From Emmonsiellopsis sp. PD_33 (lineage: Eukaryota; Ascomycota; Eurotiomycetes; Onygenales; Ajellomycetaceae): 64,000 nucleotides of DNA. Positions 54,192-64,000 of this stretch are shown here, in pieces. A program made the translations under genes and the position numbers. Each line of letters begins with the position of its first letter. Position 1 is the first letter of the stretch. Location: assembly GCA_032988165.1 (NCBI GenBank), contig JANTQF010000026.1:124001-188000 (forward strand), given 5' to 3'. The notes below the pieces were generated by a model. The model saw nothing but the letters and a program-made list of their open reading frames with translations, made no database searches and was not told the DNA's origin.

Positions 54192-56339
54192 TCAGCTGTA
54201 TGCCACATTTGGCCTTGCAGGCTGTCCGCCCGCTGAAGTATCATCAAACGCCAGCTTCAGCTTCCCGTCAAAATCCCTAATTGCAACGGGAATTTTATAG
54301 ATAGCCATAGAATCTATGCCTGCGCCTGTGTTTGATAAATGTTCTGACATCGATGACTGGATCGCCAGGGTGGAGAGCTCTGACTGGCTTTCCCAGCCCA
54401 TATAACAGACACCCGTATATAAGGTGAAAATAGTATGTCCCAGTGCAAGCGCACAGTAAAGGAGGAGCATGGTAGCGGAAAAGTTGTATGTCTTGCTTCG
54501 ATTCCCGTAGCCTTTCCCGTTTATGATAGCGTTCATCGTAAACTTGGTCATTTTGGATGTGTCGAGTCCGTCGATGTCGTACGCTTCGCCGCCGCCGCCA
54601 AAGACAGCGCCATTCTGTGGTCTCAGCTGGGTGTCGTTGTCTGCGCGGAGCTTGCCTTGAAGGGTGGCAGAGTACGCGGCCTTGGATAACCCGTGTGTAA
54701 CCAAAGAGGAAAAAATGTCGTGCACGAACAGAGCTTTGTCATCCCAGGAGCTATTGCTATTGAGATGGACGGATTGGAGCAGCCTGTCGAACACCGTCAC
54801 GTTTGTACCATACGTTCCTGGGTTAAGGTAGTCGGCCCAGGATTTGGAAATCCGTATTAAAGGGAATGTTGCGAGGAATTCGTCGTTTGTGAATTCATCA
54901 TAATTATTATCCGTCGCAAGAGGGTAAACCTGGGGTCCATGTCGTCGATCATTGGTTATATGGTACGTGGTATTAATCCAACGAGATGTCACAAGGCAGG
55001 AAATAATAGACCCAAGGCCACCTGGGGAAGGCGCAGGGAATATGGCAATGCCTCCAGTTGAGCCATTGACCGTCCTGTCCAAACTATCCAAGCCAATCCA
55101 GAGAAGAGAGGGCTCAGGCGCCTTCAGCCTCTCCCTAACATCGTCTAGTACGGTCTCATTTTTCATTAACGACCCATACGGGAAATCGATCTTGGTCAGT
55201 CCCTCTCCGTCGGCCTTCACGGTATTCTGATAGCAGTAGGGTCGCGAATACGGTTGCTGTACATCGTTCACCTCCCACCGAGAAGAATTCCTCCACCGGT
55301 AATGTTTCCCCCCAACAATGGATCCTCGCACGGACATATCGTCCCAATCCATCCCGGCAGTAAGAAGAGCGTCACCAATGCTTGCCTGCTGCACACTGCT
55401 CAGAGCCCTGTCTCCGATCCACATAGTGGAAACTCCATTTTTAGTCCGAATCTGAAACTCATCCGAGTGGCGAACTCCTATCACAGTCCTCAAAGCTTCC
55501 CAGCCTCCATGGGGGCACGATAGGTCCTCAGAATTTGCCAAACAATTTGCATCAATTTGAGACCTATCAAACTGAACTGGCCAAAGTTGCTCGCGGGTGG
55601 CGTTTATCCAAAAGTCGGTCCCGCCAACTTCCCAGTCAGAAAGTTTCGGAATCATGAGAAGGGCGGATGCCGGGCCTATAAAGGGTGCCAATACGGTCGC
55701 CGTAACCAGAGAAAGTAGGAATAGTGCCCCCGACCATGATTTTGCTGTTGGCCCCGCAATAGCCCACAGCTCCTTCGACCAGAGGTAACTGACTTGTTGG
55801 AAATCACCGCCGGCAAAAAGGATGGCAAATGGGGCTTTTGATGACATGAGCCTCCGTCTAGCTTCGGTGAAGACGGCCACGGTAAGGGACGCAAGCATCG
55901 TCAATTCGTGGATCTTAGAAGCAAACTGCAAGGTATTCTCCTCCACACCCTCCTCGCCCAAGACGCCATCGATCCTATCTCCCACGTAAAAGCCTCTGAA
56001 ATATAAATATAGAAGCACGATACAAATGCTCACGGGAATGAAATGGACAATCAATCGGGGAATAGCCACTCGTCTCTTCCGCCAGTATGCAACTTTGGGT
56101 TCCTCCGGCTTCTTCTTTCGAGCAAGGGAGCGGACTATCTTGAGTCCTAGCCCATGAAGAACTCCATGCAAGGCGGTTCCCGATCCAGCGGGAGCTGTTG
56201 AGTAGGAGTGTTTAGGAAAATCGGCGATTTCGCTGTCATCTGCCGTGCTCGAAACCACGTCAGGACCTTTTCGTTGACTAAGGGGTAATAAACCAACATT
56301 CTCGGTTGTCCGTTCCGATCCGTCAACGTCATGCGACAT
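54192..56339 (-). CDS. Large fungal membrane glycoprotein, unknown function
   Basis: Intronless, 715 residues. Seen: a hydrophilic N-terminus (1-90), a TM helix in LIVHFIPVSICIVLLYLYF, then a second and third membrane region (about 145-160 and 200-230). A long, probably extracellular domain (240-630) has many N-x-S/T sites and several cysteines, and a last TM helix (TYNFSATMLLLYCALALGHTI, about 635-655) precedes a short tail. This layout (multi-TM N-terminus, large glycosylated domain, final TM) recurs in paralogous orphan families of Pezizomycotina. No enzyme or transporter motif was found, so the function is unknown. Confidence 0.7.
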   Translation of the reverse strand: MSHDVDGSERTTENVGLLPLSQRKGPDVVSSTADDSEIADFPKHSYSTAPAGSGTALHGVLHGLGLKIVRSLARKKKPEEPKVAYWRKRRVAIPRLIVHFIPVSICIVLLYLYFRGFYVGDRIDGVLGEEGVEENTLQFASKIHELTMLASLTVAVFTEARRRLMSSKAPFAILFAGGDFQQVSYLWSKELWAIAGPTAKSWSGALFLLSLVTATVLAPFIGPASALLMIPKLSDWEVGGTDFWINATREQLWPVQFDRSQIDANCLANSEDLSCPHGGWEALRTVIGVRHSDEFQIRTKNGVSTMWIGDRALSSVQQASIGDALLTAGMDWDDMSVRGSIVGGKHYRWRNSSRWEVNDVQQPYSRPYCYQNTVKADGEGLTKIDFPYGSLMKNETVLDDVRERLKAPEPSLLWIGLDSLDRTVNGSTGGIAIFPAPSPGGLGSIISCLVTSRWINTTYHITNDRRHGPQVYPLATDNNYDEFTNDEFLATFPLIRISKSWADYLNPGTYGTNVTVFDRLLQSVHLNSNSSWDDKALFVHDIFSSLVTHGLSKAAYSATLQGKLRADNDTQLRPQNGAVFGGGGEAYDIDGLDTSKMTKFTMNAIINGKGYGNRSKTYNFSATMLLLYCALALGHTIFTLYTGVCYMGWESQSELSTLAIQSSMSEHLSNTGAGIDSMAIYKIPVAIRDFDGKLKLAFDDTSAGGQPARPNVAYS

Positions 56340-59199
56340 CGTTGCCGTGACCCGAGAAGTCGAAGCTCGCCGGGGCTGGGGGGTAGTTCTGAACGATCAA
56401 AATTACCAAAATCTGGCAGAGAACTGTGTCTGAAAACTGAGGCATGATTTTCAGTGGGTTAAGGCGGGACTAATATAAGGAGTTTCCCCTTCCGCTTGTC
56501 CTCAAAAAAGTAAGCATTTTGCAAGGCTGGATTTTTGTCTCTTGGCTCCTCGATCGGATTTCGGTCCTCAACTTTTGGCCCCAATTCCGAAAGTTCAGGC
56601 TAAGAATTTTGGCTGCTTGACAGCCTGACAGGGGCTCAAAATAATGGGACGAAATCAATATTGTAACGAATTATAGCTCGCCCTCGGGACCGCCGACTAG
56701 CTAGTGGGTTCGGCCGGCCCCATCCCGCACCAACCACCAACCAAATGAGGCGCTTTGACGGAACGTTGATAGGGGCAGGAAAGCTAAATCCGGGTTTGTC
56801 GCTGAATAATAAGAAGTTCATCGCGAGCCTGATCGTCAGGAAACCTGAGAAAGGGGGTGGAACAGAGATTGCAGGATAAAAATAGTAAATTTTAACATTC
56901 ACGAGCATGCCCCCAAATCCCGATTCCGAGTGGAGTGCAAGGCTATCCAAAATAGGGAAGAGGTCGTTAGCAGCCGAATTTCATCGGAGCGTCTCGATTC
57001 TGCGTCCAAAAAGGAGAAAAAGGGTCGTGGCTTCCCTCGATGCTTCCATCGTGATTGGTGTTCATCCGCTACGGTCATCAATCCTGGGTAGGTATTATGT
57101 ACGCGATTGCGTGCACAAATGTACACCGGCGGAGTTTGATGTGTATTCACCTTCCTGGCGTCACGCGCGGGAGTCTGGAGAAGGCTGCTGCTGAAAGAGC
57201 CCACAATTGATTGGTGAGGGGCTAAATCTAGCGTGTCATTGAAGATTCGGCTGAAGGTTCGTCAAGTTATCTTGACCGCAGCCCCCATGCACAATTTAAT
57301 ATGTACGGGCCTTCCACATTAATGGTGTTTATGGGCTTCAGTGCACTTTGACTCCAGGACGAACCACATCCGAGCGACACGGAGTTGCACCTCTGTCCAT
57401 CCATCCACGTTGGAGGAGGATCATTAAAGACATGATCAGACTTCAGTGATTGGGTCGTGCTAACCGGAAGCCACGATCATGTTCGTTAGTTAGTTGCAGA
57501 CTTAAAATAGAACCCAGCCTTCTTCAATGCGAAAATATTCGAGGACTAGCGTCATGCAGGCAAACTCCAGACAATCACGCGACAATATCGGTTTCGACCA
57601 CAGATTGGAGCCGTTGGGCCAAAATGTTAACCGTGCGCAAGTTTAATGCCGGCCTTGGTCAAATTATTTCTCCGCTGTAAAAAAGAGTTGACTGGTACTA
57701 TTGCTTGATAGATGGCTAGCCTTTCGATGTCTTGGGGCTGGTATTTGTAGAATAAATGTCAGTAACCAGTTCACGTGGCGTGTAGGAGGAGGTTGCTTTA
57801 ACTGTTAGCACAAGCCCACGAATGAGGAATAAAAAAAGTCGCGTTGGGTGCTTAATTTAGTTGTCCAGCCTAAGATCCATAGAATAAAGGGCGGACAGTC
57901 TAGCCACGGCCGCGAGCTTTGCGTATCCAAGAAGGCCAGCAATGTGCAATGAATGCTCCCCTTCCAGACTCCGAGAGCACCCGATCAAGGCAGGTACTAA
58001 TAACTTTATTAGCCGCGCAAGGCAGAAAGTCTTGATGGGAGCTCCCGAAGATAGTAGCAATACATAAAAATTAGTACAGCAGCGAGGGATTTGATCGACT
58101 GGGATATTTAAAACCGAGGAAGATTTGGACCATTAGCAAAGCTGTTTTGACGAATCGCCATATACGGAGGTTTATGGAGTTGGGTCTAGTGTTGCTAGAG
58201 AGTCGTGAAGCCGAAGATCATCACAAAGCGGGTTTTCCCGAGGAACGTCTAGACGTGTAATAATGTTAGACTTTGTTCTGTCGCCCGTAAAGTCTCTATT
58301 ATTCTGTCACAATAAGCATTAGTTTCAAGAGTATGGAAAAATTGATCATTTTTATCTTCCGAGTGTCCAACCTTGGCTTTAGATCATGTTTTGGCTTCCA
58401 CCCATAACGCTGCTGCCAGCACCCAGATGACATTTCACTGCGAGTTGATATATTATATAGGTTTAGACATCTGCATGTACCTTTCTAATGGGCAATTGGG
58501 CTTGTGTATGCTTCTCGTTTCCAAACAGTGGTCTGTTGTTGCACCTTCCAGCAGGAAAATAAGCACAATTCTGCCAGTTCTGACCGCCTCCCCTTAGTCA
58601 TCAGGCTTGGAGTCTGGATAAAGTTGGATTAGTCACGAATTTCTCCTACCTCGAACCATGGAATGGACAAAGCTTAAAGCTGACCCGTACGGGCTAGTCC
58701 TATTCCAGCCTAGTGATATTACTCTCTGCGGGGGAAACTCCGCTGATTGCCCAGGTGCGGGGTTAAAGTTTAACCGTCAATTAGGGGGGTTGTTTAACCA
58801 TATTTCAACAAGTTTTAGCTATTGCTTTGAGCAGCCCCCATTCTGCTTCTCGGCTTAAATCACCCCGACCATTCCCCCGGATTTTGTATGGATCAACCGG
58901 CTAAAATGTTTCCACGCGTCCACACGAGCTGCGGAGACATATGATTCTGTACGATTGGAGGGATACCAGGGAGTCGTTTCCCTCCCCGGGGTTTTGTCCG
59001 TTGGTCACACAAAGACGTAGCCGACAAAGGCCGACAAACATGGATGGTCATGGTTACATCCAAAAACTCTCCGTGTCTTTATAACTGGGGAACACCCCCG
59101 TTTGCCGAATGTTGAGAACGATCTTGTGCTTGCGTACATGCAGTTTGGTTACTTGTCAAGTTGCTGTGCTGCTTTACGTTCTTTCGGCCTTCCAAAGTC
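56340..59199. other. Gene-poor stretch before sugar permease
   Basis: 2.9 kb with no coding frame I can support. Composition resembles the flanks, without the extreme AT content of RIP-mutated repeats. A short open frame at 58658-58858 is featureless. A TATA-like TTTATAA lies near 59076 before the permease. Confidence 0.4.
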
Positions 59200-61121
59200 A
59201 TGGGCATCAAATCTATCCTCAGCAAGAGGTCTGCCCTGCGGTCGAAGAATGACCAGGTTACTAATGCCGCGCAGCTGACTCTACGCCAGAGTCTCTGGCC
59301 GTTGACAATTGTTACGTTGTTGTTTTTTTTGTGGGTGAGTGGAAAGTCAGCTTGATGTTCTGTGGAGGGCTTATCACTTTAGCTATAGTATTCTTTTGTT
59401 CTATGGAAACTCACATTTTCATATCAAGTGGTGGCTGACAAGTAGCTTTTGGAAACATACAGGGTTTTGCATACGGTTTACTTGATACGCTGAATAAACA
59501 TTTCCAAAATACATTGGGCATTACTAGAACTCGATCATCAGGTCTGCAGGCTGCGTATTTCGGGTATGCTCATGTTCTTTCTGGATATTTTCCCTATGCG
59601 CTCCAAACAATGTGAGGAGCTAGCTAATTCACGAATTCGCCCCACTTCCAGCGCATATCCACTCGCGTCCCTCGGCTACGCCAACTGGATGCTTCGTCAC
59701 TATGGTTATAAATCGGTCTTTATCTTTGGCCTCTGTCTATATGGCATAGGTGCCCTGTGTATGTGGCCCGCGGGGCTCAACCGTTCGTTTGGAGGATTCT
59801 GCGGCGCAACTTTTGTTATCGGATCAGGGCTGGGCTCGCTGGAAACAGCAGCGAATCCATACTTGGCTGGTATGTTGGAATAGAATGATACCCCCCATAT
59901 TGTTATACCATCATCCAACGGAGTGTTTAGTATGCGGTCCGCCGAAATACGCCGAACTCAGAATCAATTTTGCCCAGGCCTTCAATGCTATTGGCACTGT
60001 TGTTGGGCCCGTCCTCGGTTCATATGCATTTTTCACGACGGCGTCCGATGACCTAGCGGCCCTACGAAGAGTGCAGTGGGTGTATCTTGCAATTGGGATT
60101 TTTGTCTTCGTACTAGCCGGAGTGTTTTTCGTATCCAATATCCCCGAGGTTACGGATGCCGATATGGAGTTTCAAGTAGCGGAGACGCATATTGAAGGAA
60201 ACGAGAAATCGTTTTGGAAACGGTATCAATTGTTTCATGCCGCAGCTGCCCAATTTTTCTACACTGGAGGCCAAGGTTCGTATTTTCCTTTCGATAATAA
60301 GTTAACAACACTAGTATGGCCAGAATGAAATTTTGAGAGAGTGTCTGACTGAGTGGGGACAATGAACAATATAGTCGCAATTGCGTCCTTTTTTATAAAC
60401 TACGCCGTCGAAACAAGGCCAGGGACCTCGAACTCCACGGGCGCAAACTTCCTCGCCGGAGCCCAGGGGGCATTCGCCGTCGGTCGCTTCTCCGGCACAT
60501 TTTTTATGAAGTTCGTTAGACCACGGTGGGTATTCCTGGTGTACTTAACGGGCGTCATAATATTCCTAGCGGCATCCACCACCCAGGGCGGAGATATCGG
60601 TATTGGTATGAACTATGCTCCCTTTTTCCCCCTCCCCATTTTCCCGGGTTGCGATCAAAACTGATAGACTCCACCCCAGCTATGCTTTTCCTAGTTCTAT
60701 TCTTCGAGTCCGTCTGCTTCCCCACCATCGTCGCATTGGGTATACGCGGCCTGGGCAGACATTATAAGCGCGGTTCCGGGTGGATTGTAGGTGGTGTGTG
60801 TGGCGGCGCGGCTATTCCCCCTTTGCTGGGGCATGTTGCCGATTTGCGTGGAAACACCGGATTTGCCATGGTGGTTCCTACAATCGTAAGTTACCAATTC
60901 CATACTATTTAAAAGGAAATCCTAGACGGACTTTAAAGAACAACTTCGTTGACATGATACGGCAACAGGTAATGGTTATAGCATGGAGCTACGCCCTTGC
61001 AGTGAACTTCGTCCCATCGTACCGAGATCCTGCGGATAAGATTGGTGATAGCGGTATTGGGATTGTGTCTGAAAGGTCGGATGAAGAAAAAGGGCCGGAG
61101 TTGAATAAGGAAGTTCAATAG
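59200..61121 (+). CDS. MFS sugar permease, FHS (fucose:H+ symporter) family
   Basis: Plasma-membrane hexose/fucose symporter, FucP/GgpP-like. Seven exons: 59200-59334, 59463-59563, 59652-59869, 59931-60275, 60375-60605, 60680-60885, 60969-61121, giving 462 residues. Seen: LFFLWGFAYGLLDTLNKHFQ across intron 1 (TM1 of FHS, matching FucP), GLQAAYFGAYPLASL in TM2, GLETAANPYLAVCGPP-like sequence across intron 3, RINFAQAFNAIGTVVGPVLG, and ESVCFPTIVALGIRGLGRHYKRGS in TM10. Eleven to twelve helices are evident and the transporter looks complete. It has more introns than the other transporters here. It stands alone, without sugar-catabolic neighbours. Confidence 0.9.
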
Positions 61122-61519
61122 ATATAGTTATTGGTAACTTGGAGCGGTTAATTCCTTAGAGCAAGGTTATAGGGCATGATGAAGTAAACGATGAATCCGC
61201 ATCTAATGATGAGTCTGTCGAATGTTTTGAATCTACTCAAGAAGATTTAATAAAGTACTAGTTCGTAAATAAAAATTAATCCTACGAGTACCTTTATTTA
61301 GCATGAATCAGTGGTGAGTTAACTTAGTGGTTAAGTTTCTTGGTCGGATTTCTTCAGGCCGAACCTGACGCAATCACTGATCTCTCATGTCAGTGAGATG
61401 AGTCAGAATACAATCCAGAAAGCAGCAATAATGCTACAAGACAATTCCATATGACACAACATACCTACCAATAACTAATACGCACCGCTACCTCCACCTC
61501 CATATCCCAAGCATCCAAC
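61122..61519 (+). promoter_or_regulatory. Spacer upstream of GNAT gene
   Basis: 398 bases, AT-rich in the first part. A tRNA-like D-arm phrase at 61325-61336 lacks a B box and is rejected. Confidence 0.4.
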
Positions 61520-62245
61520 ATGGCTGAACCCCAACTCGGCCCCATGGTCCCAGACATCCCCGCCATCCCCCCAACCCATAAAATCCTCACCGGAAGAACC
61601 GTCACGCTCGAACCCCTCAGCCCTGCACACTCCTCCGACCTTTTCGCCTGCCTGGGCGGAGCCGAAAACGCCAGGATATGGGATTACATGTCCGACGGGC
61701 CCTTCTTCGACGAGCCCACATTCGCCAATTACATCTCCAAACTCGCGCAATCGCAAAACCCACTCTTCTTCGCTATCATAGACCACCATAGTAGTAATAA
61801 TAATCCCGGCAGCAGCATCAGCAGCCGCCAAGCGACCGGCCTAATCAGTCTGATGCGCATCGACATTCCAAACCGCGTCGTGGAGATCGGCTACGTGACA
61901 TTCTCCAGCCTGCTGCGGCGCACCACGGCCGCGACGGAGACGATATACCTCCTGCTCAGATGGGTGTTTGAGGAATTGCATTTTCGCCGGTGTGAGTGGA
62001 AATCCAATGATTTGAACGGGGCGTCGAAGCGGGCGGCGGAGCGGTTGGGGTTTGTGTTTGAAGGGCTTTTTAGGCAGCATATGATTAGGAAGGGACGGAA
62101 TCGGGACTCGGCGTGGTTTTCGATGTTGGATGGGGAGTGGGAAGGGGGTGTTAAGAGGGCGTTTGAGGGGTGGTTGGACGAGGGGAATTTTGATGGGGAG
62201 GGGAGGCAGAAGAGGGGGCTGGAGGAGTTTAGACAGGTGAATTAG
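61520..62245 (+). CDS. GNAT N-acetyltransferase (RimJ/RimL-like)
   Basis: Acetyl-CoA dependent N-acetyltransferase (PF13302), single exon, 241 residues. Seen: GRTVTLEPLSPAHSSDLFAC near 25-44 (first strand and helix), IWDYMSDGPF, FFAIIDH, ATGLISLMRID, EIGYVTFSSLLRRTTAATET (150-170, includes the R/Q-x-x-G/A acetyl-CoA region in degenerate form), RRCEWKSNDLNGASKRAAERLGF and FEGLFRQHMIRKGRNRDSAWFSML. This is the usual layout of small-molecule or ribosomal-protein acetyltransferases of this clade. A short insertion (HHSSNNNPGSSIS) is fungal. Substrate unknown. Intact. Confidence 0.88.
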   Translation: MAEPQLGPMVPDIPAIPPTHKILTGRTVTLEPLSPAHSSDLFACLGGAENARIWDYMSDGPFFDEPTFANYISKLAQSQNPLFFAIIDHHSSNNNPGSSISSRQATGLISLMRIDIPNRVVEIGYVTFSSLLRRTTAATETIYLLLRWVFEELHFRRCEWKSNDLNGASKRAAERLGFVFEGLFRQHMIRKGRNRDSAWFSMLDGEWEGGVKRAFEGWLDEGNFDGEGRQKRGLEEFRQVN

Positions 62246-62732
62246 GGGATGGTTGCGTATATTGGGGCTGAGTTGCGTTTTATAGATGGTTTTTGATATA
62301 ATAATGCTAGCACTATATATGTGGTTGAGACCCGGGATCCGGGGATACCTGATATTGAAGACGACGCAGCCACAAAGAACAAGTGTTATCCCCGGCCAGC
62401 CCATTGTCAAAGCCCATCACTGTCAGAGTCATCCATCGTTTGCCGCGAGGGAAGGCTGACTGGCAGCACGGTGGATTGAAACCGGTTTCAACGCTAGTTA
62501 ACTAGTTAGTTAGTTAACTAGTTACCCGAGAACACCATCTGGCATCTTGGAACCACTTTCATCCACAACCTTGCGACTCGCAAACCAAACCCGACAAAGC
62601 CACATCACGGTATTGGATTCCACTGTGCTGGGCAAACAAAAGAAGATCACCTTCCTCTAGCCCTCCATGGTGTCGAAGGGTGTCCGGTAACCAACAACTG
62701 CATGCACAGCTCCTCCTCTGAACTTCTCAAAC
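62246..62732 (+). promoter_or_regulatory. Spacer, GNAT / orphan gene
   Basis: 487 bases. It contains a direct repeat of the palindromic 12-mer TAGTTAACTAGT (62495-62506 and 62511-62522). No gene seen. Confidence 0.4.
62495..62522. repeat. Direct repeat of palindromic TAGTTAACTAGT
   Basis: Two copies 16 bases apart, 210 bases upstream of the orphan gene ATG. Confidence 0.55.
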
Positions 62733-64000
62733 ATGGCACAAGCCGTCGTCCCTGGCCTTCTCCGGCTTCCGGTTGAACTCCGCCTCCAGATCTATGAGAT
62801 AATCTTTGATCGACGACAGGGCTACTATCTAAAGACACACTTGAGTATTCTGGCAGTGTGTCAACAGATCCGAGAAGAAGCCCTTCCCATCATCCTAGGC
62901 TTACGGCATATCATCCACGATCTCCCTAATTTTGTCGGATGGGTATCACAGGGGAAGCCTCGGCTACTACAATATCTTAGGGACGTGTACCTGACTGCCG
63001 ACGATAAATCGTGGAAGGTCTTGCTTGAACAGTTGGATAGCATTCCGCCCTTGAAAAACGAGCCGATAGAGTCGCAAGGTTCGACTGGCGACTGGTGGGA
63101 AAGGGAGTATGTCGAAATGATAAAGCAGCACGATGCTGAAAAGTTGGGAAGCATTGCTGACAATGTAAGGTGGATCTCTTTATTCTCTAAGGCATATGTG
63201 TCTCTGACCCCGCAACAGGCAAGCAAATCTCCAGCACAAAAACCTCGCCTTATACGCGGGCTCTGGACTTCTCTGCAAGCAATTCAGCCAGTCAAACGGC
63301 TGATGATCCCCCTTTATCGGAAATATCCATCTCCAGATCAGGAAAGCAAATCTCCAGCTCAAGAACCTCGCCTTATACGCGGGCTCTGGACTTCTCTGCA
63401 AGCAATTCAGCCAGTCAAACGGCTGATGATCCACCTTTATCGGAAATATCCATCGCCTGATCAACCAGCGAAATCGCGGGATATCGAACAAGAGCTCTTT
63501 TTGAACATGGTGTCAACAGCCATACCCTCACTCGAACATCTAACACTACACACAAATCTTGTCGATCTCGATTTCCTTCGGAATCTCCAATCTCTCAATT
63601 ACTTCCAGTTCTCTGGTTATTCGCTTTCGAACCCCGACGATACCCTGGGTATACTCCGTTCTTTGCCAAATCTAAAAGCACTGAATTTGCAACGTTATCC
63701 ACGGATTTATGATCGGGATAACTATTCTGTTCCTACATCAGATTTACCCAACTATCTATCGATTACACCGATGGTGATTAAGGGTCTTAATCCACTATCA
63801 ATCTTTAAGATTACACATTTGGACCAGTCCATACCATCTCCACACATGACACTCACTTTCCTAAAGGCCGTGATAACGACTCACCGTGAATCTCTCCGCT
63901 CCTTGAGCCTCTTCTACGACTATCGGTTCGCCTTACATGAATTCTATGGGATCCTAGGACTTCTGTCAGAGTTACTTGTGGAAGATCTTTTCTTCAGATT
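62733..64000 (+). CDS. Orphan F-box-like/LRR-type protein, 3' end missing
   Basis: One open frame from the ATG at 62733 to the right edge (422 codons so far). Seen: LLRLPVELRLQIYEIIFDRR at 8-27, an F-box/2EXR-like start, followed by SILAVCQQIREEALPIIL. A 41-residue segment (SKSPAQ...PSPDQ) occurs twice in tandem (codons at 63222-63344 and 63345-63467). Then come Leu-rich, LRR-like lines (LEHLTLHTNLVDLDFLRNLQ, LRSLPNLKALNLQRYPRI). Typical of large fungal F-box-like families with fast evolution. No introns and no stop before the edge, so the C-terminus is unseen. Function unknown; a substrate-recognition role is only suggested by layout. Confidence 0.75.
   Translation, partial: MAQAVVPGLLRLPVELRLQIYEIIFDRRQGYYLKTHLSILAVCQQIREEALPIILGLRHIIHDLPNFVGWVSQGKPRLLQYLRDVYLTADDKSWKVLLEQLDSIPPLKNEPIESQGSTGDWWEREYVEMIKQHDAEKLGSIADNVRWISLFSKAYVSLTPQQASKSPAQKPRLIRGLWTSLQAIQPVKRLMIPLYRKYPSPDQESKSPAQEPRLIRGLWTSLQAIQPVKRLMIHLYRKYPSPDQPAKSRDIEQELFLNMVSTAIPSLEHLTLHTNLVDLDFLRNLQSLNYFQFSGYSLSNPDDTLGILRSLPNLKALNLQRYPRIYDRDNYSVPTSDLPNYLSITPMVIKGLNPLSIFKITHLDQSIPSPHMTLTFLKAVITTHRESLRSLSLFYDYRFALHEFYGILGLLSELLVEDLFFR
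63222..63467 (+). repeat. Tandem 123-base duplication within coding sequence
   Basis: Two units of exactly 41 codons, differing at only a few positions (near 63235-63241, 63310 and at the unit ends), so the duplication looks recent. The reading frame is kept. Confidence 0.8.

Noticed and set aside
61315..61375. tRNA-like sequence with a TAGTGGTTAAG D-arm phrase
   Set aside because: No B box (GGTTCGANNCC) and no acceptor stem pairing found.

Overview
The window is nuclear DNA of a filamentous ascomycete (Pezizomycotina, probably Eurotiomycetes). The evidence is compact genes with zero to six short GT-AG introns, fungal-type Zn2Cys6 regulators, and fungal housekeeping genes (EIS1, ERJ5, FIG1, SEC53-type phosphomannomutase, URA5-type orotate phosphoribosyltransferase). 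Order or genus cannot be fixed from sequence alone. I rebuilt the exons by hand from splice sites, reading phase and family conservation; exon coordinates are given in each entry.

Left part, 1-12942: an accessory, metabolism-like block. In order it holds a Baeyer-Villiger monooxygenase cut by the window edge, an SRPK-like kinase, a Zn2Cys6 regulator, an EthD-like alpha/beta-barrel protein, a cyclase-family hydrolase, a carboxymuconolactone-decarboxylase-like protein, an antibiotic-monooxygenase-fold protein and an MFS organic-anion transporter. Three pairs are divergent and share short promoters. CGG-N11-CCG-like sites lie in all four promoter intervals of the enzyme and transporter genes, a CGG-N10-CCG site lies before the regulator, and a second motif, GCCGAA-N3-TTGCCGAAAACG, lies in two of them. 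This suggests an undescribed catabolic or biosynthetic cluster controlled by its own Zn2Cys6 protein. It is the main discovery candidate.

Middle part, 13354-56339: mostly conserved core genes. They are orotate phosphoribosyltransferase, Fig1, a nitrilase, phosphomannomutase, an MCUR1/CCDC90-like mitochondrial protein, a trypsin-like protein with a SUMO-interacting-type tail, PNGase A, a second Zn2Cys6 factor, a DHA2-type MFS exporter, a small J-protein with microexons, a Ser/His-rich membrane protein, ERJ5, PRA1/YIP3 directly abutting a disordered-protein ORF with a frame problem, a Frag1/DRAM/Sfk1 protein, a tyrosine phosphatase, an orphan protein, eisosome protein EIS1 (with a GC-AG intron) and a large intronless membrane glycoprotein.

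Right part, 56340-64000: a gene-poor stretch of about 2.9 kb, then an FHS-family sugar permease, a GNAT acetyltransferase and an orphan F-box-like protein with an internal 41-residue tandem duplication, running off the right edge.

No rRNA, convincing tRNA, CRISPR array or intact transposon was seen. A possible MITE-like or hairpin element lies at 14641-14880.
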